Of a stretch of 64,000 bases of DNA, positions 60,641-64,000 are shown one piece after another. The stretch is from NCBI GenBank assembly GCA_964446585.1, contig CAYUPI010000004.1, forward strand, positions 130,909 through 194,908. The letters are read 5' to 3'. Within the stretch, counting starts at the first letter, position 1. Each line of letters starts with the position of its first letter. The notes beneath the pieces are model-generated. The model was not told where the DNA came from, did not search any database, and saw only the letters and a program-made list of their open reading frames with translations. The DNA is from CAYUPI01 sp964446585. GTDB lineage: Bacteria > Verrucomicrobiota > Verrucomicrobiia > Limisphaerales > UBA8199. The translations under genes and the position numbers were made by a program.

Positions 60641-61697
60641 CGGGAGGCTAAATGTAGCATTGGGCAGGGGTGGAGCAAGCTCTCCGCTCTCCGACCAATC
60701 TGTAATTTAGCGGACCTCAACCCGCGAATCACCGGCAATCGGTTTGCCTCTTTGGCCGGGAGCTCAATCATCCCGGCCCCGATTCTCAGGTAGTCTGGCC
60801 TGTGAGATTCTTTCACCGTGCAGAGATGTATTAATCCGAGCTGGCGATTTCTTTTGCCGATTGAAACGGCAACATGCGGCAGCGTAGTGCGCAAAGTGGA
60901 CAGCCTGCCCTGCCGCAGGCGCGATCCTCTTGGGCCTATGAGCGGCATCGAGGACCAATCTACCCCCGAACTCCACCAACTCGTCCCCATTATGTATTTG
61001 ATTCAAGCCAAGTGTGGTAATGCACACAGGCGTCCGAAGTTGTGGCGGGAACAAAGCAGGAACATCTGATCGAAACCAGAGTCTGTTGGACCAATTTAGA
61101 AAAATCTGAAAGCAACAAAATGAAAAACGTCGGTTGGGTCGGTTTACCAGTGGAGTTCGGAAATACCGAAGGCGCTGAAACCGTACCCATTTGCCGAAGC
61201 ATTGCCTGCCATTCCTTTAGAATCGGCAGCGGATTGAAGCCCTGTGCAGCCGTCCGTAGCCGTGCGGACTGCGCCTTGGGCGCGCTCCTCTTGGGAGCAC
61301 GAATGCTGACCAATTGTCCGGAGCGCCGTCCTCAGGTCATAAGGTTGCCAGTTCGTGATAAGACGGGTAGCAAAATGAGAATCTTCGTTATGGCGCGCTC
61401 GGCGAAGGAGCTTGGAAAAGTCCGCGGCAGTCTCCGGTCACACATTCCCGGAAGCACTGCGCCAATTTCTTCTCTAACTGGCCGTACGATGGAGGCTTAT
61501 AGAGTGATCCGTACCGTAACGGAGACCCAACCCGTAGTACTGCCGATTGTTTGGGCAACGCCATTCCTGCTACAAACACCGATTACAGCCACGGCCAGAT
61601 CGTGGCCTTAACCAATGCCCGTGCAGCGAAGCCATAACGTACAAATTTGTGCAGCAGTTTAGTTGATGTAACCCAGTAAACTTGGAGACAGTTCCTG
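60641..61697. other. 1.06-kb gap without a supported gene
   Basis: Several frames of 83-189 codons cross this stretch, the longest at 61042-61611 on the plus strand. None shows a recognisable domain, a good start context or codon use like the neighbours. It may hold a decayed gene and the promoter of the downstream surface-protein gene. I can see no RNA gene in it. Confidence 0.4.
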
Positions 61698-64000
61698 ATG
61701 ACTCACCACTCCCGACCTTTTCGCCAATTTATGACTGAGATACCAAGCTCCAAAACGTTGCGCGGCTACCTTTTGTTTCTGGCCGCGGCAATATGTATCG
61801 TGCTCTCTCCGGCGCGCGCGCTGGCACAAAGCGCCGCCTGGGTCGCCACCGACCGCCCAGATTACCCGCCCGGGAGCACCGTGTACATCTCCGGCGGCGG
61901 CTTCGCCCCCGGCGAAATCGTCACCAATCAGGTCCTCCACATCCCCGACACCGGCGACAACAACACCAGCACCGCCCACCAACCGTGGACCGTCATTGCT
62001 GGTGATGCCGGCAGTTTCTCCACGACCTGGGAAGTGCCCTTGGACCAGGACGAATTGGGGGCAACGCTTCAATTGACCGCTACTGGCCAAACCTCCGGCC
62101 TGATCGCGCAGACGACGTTTACAGATTCCGCTTCGGTAAGCACCCTCGCGAGCGCAACTATTTCAGCCGATACTGCTGGCAGCGGTGGGTCCGGAGTTTA
62201 CACTGCGCTGACTGGCCCCGCGCTTGACGAAGGGGTGAACCAAGACATTGGCACCGGTACAATTATTTTGACTGCGCCCGCTGGCTTTGAGTTTGATACG
62301 ACGGCAGGTGGGGTAACAGTATCCGTGTCCCGGTTGGATAGCGGCAGCCAGGCCCTGCTCACGCTTTCCAGCTCGACTGCTACGTTTCCAGCGAACAACC
62401 AGATCAGCATCACGGTTACGGCCCAGGACGCCAACGGGGGCAACCCCAAGGCTCGCTCCAGACTGACCTGGTCTGGGGTAAAAGCCCGACCGACCGCTGG
62501 CACGCCCCTCGCGAGTGGAAATATCAAGTCTTCAGGAACGGCCACGCTCATGGGAGTCAACAACAACACTTCTTTCGGCACGTTGACCGAGGTGGCTGGC
62601 GCTGCGAGCATGCTGGCGTTCACCACACAGCCTGGCGGTCTGTCGCGAGTTGGCTCGGCCTTGGCGACTCAACCGGTCGTGAAGTCGCAGGACCAATTCG
62701 GCAATCTCTCCGCGACCGGCCTGCCAGCCAGTTTGAACGTCACCTTGACCTTGACCTCTGGCTCAGGTTCACTGCTGGGCACAGCTACTTTGGACATCGG
62801 GACCGGCGCGGGCAACGGAACGGTCAGCTTTAGCGGTTTGCAAATCACTCGAGGCGGCTCGAACAAACAGTTGACGGCTTCAGCCTCGGGCTTGACCAGC
62901 GCCGTTAGCGCCACATTTACGGTCGGGGGCGTGGAACTCGCCACGGGCGGCTCAGCCATCTCCGCCGACACCACAGGCGGCGCTTACACAAGCTTGACCG
63001 GCCCTGCCTACTATGAGGCTGCAAACGGGGATGTTAACACAGGCACAATCATCCTGAACGCCCCGAGCGGTTTCGTTTTCGACACAGGCGGCACGGCGCC
63101 GACCGTTCGAGTCAACGGCGATGCGGGAACACCCACTAGGAATATCAATAACACCCCTGATGGCGGGACCATCGCCGTCACGGTGGCCACCACTACCTTA
63201 ACAATAACGATCAACAGCAAGAGCTCAGGCGGCGCCCCAAACACCCTGACGTGGCAGAACGTGCGGGTCCGGCCCACGGCTGGAACGCCTCTGGCCGCCG
63301 GCAACATCACGAGCTCAGGGACGGCTACCTTGGCCGCCGTGACGTCCGGCTCCACCAGTTGGGGTACTCTGACCGAAGTTCCGGGTGCGCTCCATCATTT
63401 TGCGATTGGGAACATTACGAGTCCAAAATCCGCCGGGACGCCTTTCAGCATCAGCATGACCGCGCAGGACCAGTTCAACAATACAGTCACCAGCTTCAGT
63501 GGAACCGTCAATCTGAGTACCACCTTGGGGACGATCAGTCCGACGGTGTCGGGCTCCTTCGCAGCGGGCCTGCGGACGGAGAGCGTGACAATTACAGGGA
63601 CCGGCTGCCAGGGCCACATTACAGCCACGCGCTCGGGCGGCACCGAAACCGGCTCTAGCAACGACTTTTCGCTCACCGACGTCACGCCACCGGTGGTCAC
63701 GGGCTGTCCGGGCAACATCTCGGTCAACACAGGCGCTGGCCGCACCACCTGCGACCAGGTGGCGACCTGGACGGCGCCCACCGCCAGTGACAACTGTGCC
63801 GTGACCAGCTTTACCTCCAATCACAGTCCGGGCGAGACCTTCCCCGTGGGCACAACAACGGTAACCTATACGGCCAAGGATGCGGCTAATAATACGACCA
63901 CTTGCAGCTTCACCGTAACGGTGGTGGACACAACGCCACCGGTGATCACGGGCTGTCCGGGCAACATCTCGGTCAACACAGGCGCTGGCCGCACCACCTG
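61698..64000 (+). CDS. Large HYR-repeat surface protein (5' part, runs off the window)
   Basis: The frame is open from the ATG at 61698, after GGAG at 61684-61687, to the window end, giving ~767 residues. An ATG at 61731 is the alternative. The signal peptide is 'LLFLAAAICIVLSPARALAQ'. Then come an N-terminal beta domain ('ATDRPDYPPGSTVYISGGGF'), two related ~230-residue units ('GTGTIILTAPAGFEFDT' and 'NTGTIILNAPSGFVFDT'), filamin/Big-like parts ('MTAQDQFNNTVTSFSGTVNL'), and from ~662 HYR domains ('DNCAVTSFTSNHSPGETFPV', 'GTTTVTYTAKDAANNTTTC'). It is likely an adhesin or matrix protein. Confidence 0.82.
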   Translation, partial: MTHHSRPFRQFMTEIPSSKTLRGYLLFLAAAICIVLSPARALAQSAAWVATDRPDYPPGSTVYISGGGFAPGEIVTNQVLHIPDTGDNNTSTAHQPWTVIAGDAGSFSTTWEVPLDQDELGATLQLTATGQTSGLIAQTTFTDSASVSTLASATISADTAGSGGSGVYTALTGPALDEGVNQDIGTGTIILTAPAGFEFDTTAGGVTVSVSRLDSGSQALLTLSSSTATFPANNQISITVTAQDANGGNPKARSRLTWSGVKARPTAGTPLASGNIKSSGTATLMGVNNNTSFGTLTEVAGAASMLAFTTQPGGLSRVGSALATQPVVKSQDQFGNLSATGLPASLNVTLTLTSGSGSLLGTATLDIGTGAGNGTVSFSGLQITRGGSNKQLTASASGLTSAVSATFTVGGVELATGGSAISADTTGGAYTSLTGPAYYEAANGDVNTGTIILNAPSGFVFDTGGTAPTVRVNGDAGTPTRNINNTPDGGTIAVTVATTTLTITINSKSSGGAPNTLTWQNVRVRPTAGTPLAAGNITSSGTATLAAVTSGSTSWGTLTEVPGALHHFAIGNITSPKSAGTPFSISMTAQDQFNNTVTSFSGTVNLSTTLGTISPTVSGSFAAGLRTESVTITGTGCQGHITATRSGGTETGSSNDFSLTDVTPPVVTGCPGNISVNTGAGRTTCDQVATWTAPTASDNCAVTSFTSNHSPGETFPVGTTTVTYTAKDAANNTTTCSFTVTVVDTTPPVITGCPGNISVNTGAGRTT
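63684..64000 (+). repeat. Tandem HYR-domain DNA repeat, 249-bp period
   Basis: Bases 63684-63751 recur at 63933-64000 with a single mismatch, and the last 51 bases of the window are identical to 63701-63751. The period of 249 bp equals 83 residues, one HYR domain. The repeat array clearly continues beyond the window. Confidence 0.9.

Noticed and set aside
61042..61611. 189-codon plus-strand frame as a gene
   Set aside because: No recognisable domain, no clear ribosome-binding site, and a residue mix typical of random GC-rich translation.

Overview
The window reads as a chromosomal segment of a GC-rich, Gram-negative, heterotrophic bacterium. I infer Verrucomicrobiota (Pedosphaera/Limisphaerales-like). 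The basis is secreted beta-helix/Ig/HYR proteins with a 'SNLVNW'-type C-terminal module, a compact GspE-L-M-D secretion cluster, a DUF1080 protein, and many intergenic runs of degenerate 6-8-nt tandem repeats. This placement rests on gene content only. No rRNA, tRNA, CRISPR array or transposase was recognised.

Region 1 (1-5.9 kb) is pyrimidine breakdown. After the 3' end of a surface protein come methylmalonate/malonate-semialdehyde dehydrogenase (mmsA), a cupin lipoprotein, and dihydropyrimidine dehydrogenase subunits preA and preT on the minus strand. A four-helix-bundle (S23/IVP-family) gene bracketed by repeats sits between preA and preT.

Region 2 (5.9-18.9 kb) is purine/ureide breakdown: an M20 amidohydrolase, uraD, uraH, allantoate amidohydrolase, allantoinase, ureidoglycine aminohydrolase, a GAF protein, a ureidoglycolate amidohydrolase-like M20 enzyme, a single-chain xanthine dehydrogenase and its XdhC factor. 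Together these would carry xanthine to glyoxylate, CO2 and ammonia by a plant-like route. Only the urate-oxidising enzyme is not seen. A glycerate kinase at 36 kb could dispose of the glyoxylate-derived carbon.

Region 3 (19-41 kb) holds thrC, a TPR protein, a SAM methyltransferase flanked by direct repeats, gspE/L/M/D with a large Gly-rich beta-helix protein behind it, ilvC-ilvN, an MBL hydrolase, glycerate kinase, a glutaredoxin-like protein, panC, nadB and an aquaporin.

Region 4 (41-51.3 kb) is metal defence: a c-type haem lipoprotein and a CusCBA-like pump whose adaptor carries four heavy-metal-binding modules. A second, unrelated-looking four-helix-bundle gene is lodged between cusB and cusA. 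Divergent from the pump is a CnrYXH-like trio (membrane anti-sigma candidate, periplasmic sensor, ECF sigma factor), followed by a small YHS-like protein.

Region 5 (51.3-64 kb) holds thiD, polX, an isochorismatase-family hydrolase, a DUF1080 protein, an iron alcohol dehydrogenase, an ABM monooxygenase, msrB, dtd, a 54-residue membrane protein, a B12-binding radical SAM protein, and the 5' part of a very large HYR-repeat surface protein running off the end.

The most unusual signal is the repeat class. Related degenerate tandem repeats occur at more than ten places. They bracket two four-helix-bundle genes that interrupt operons and supply the start or stop codons of those genes. They also occur in frame inside allC and xanthine dehydrogenase. 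This suggests a small, possibly mobile, repeat-plus-four-helix-bundle element.
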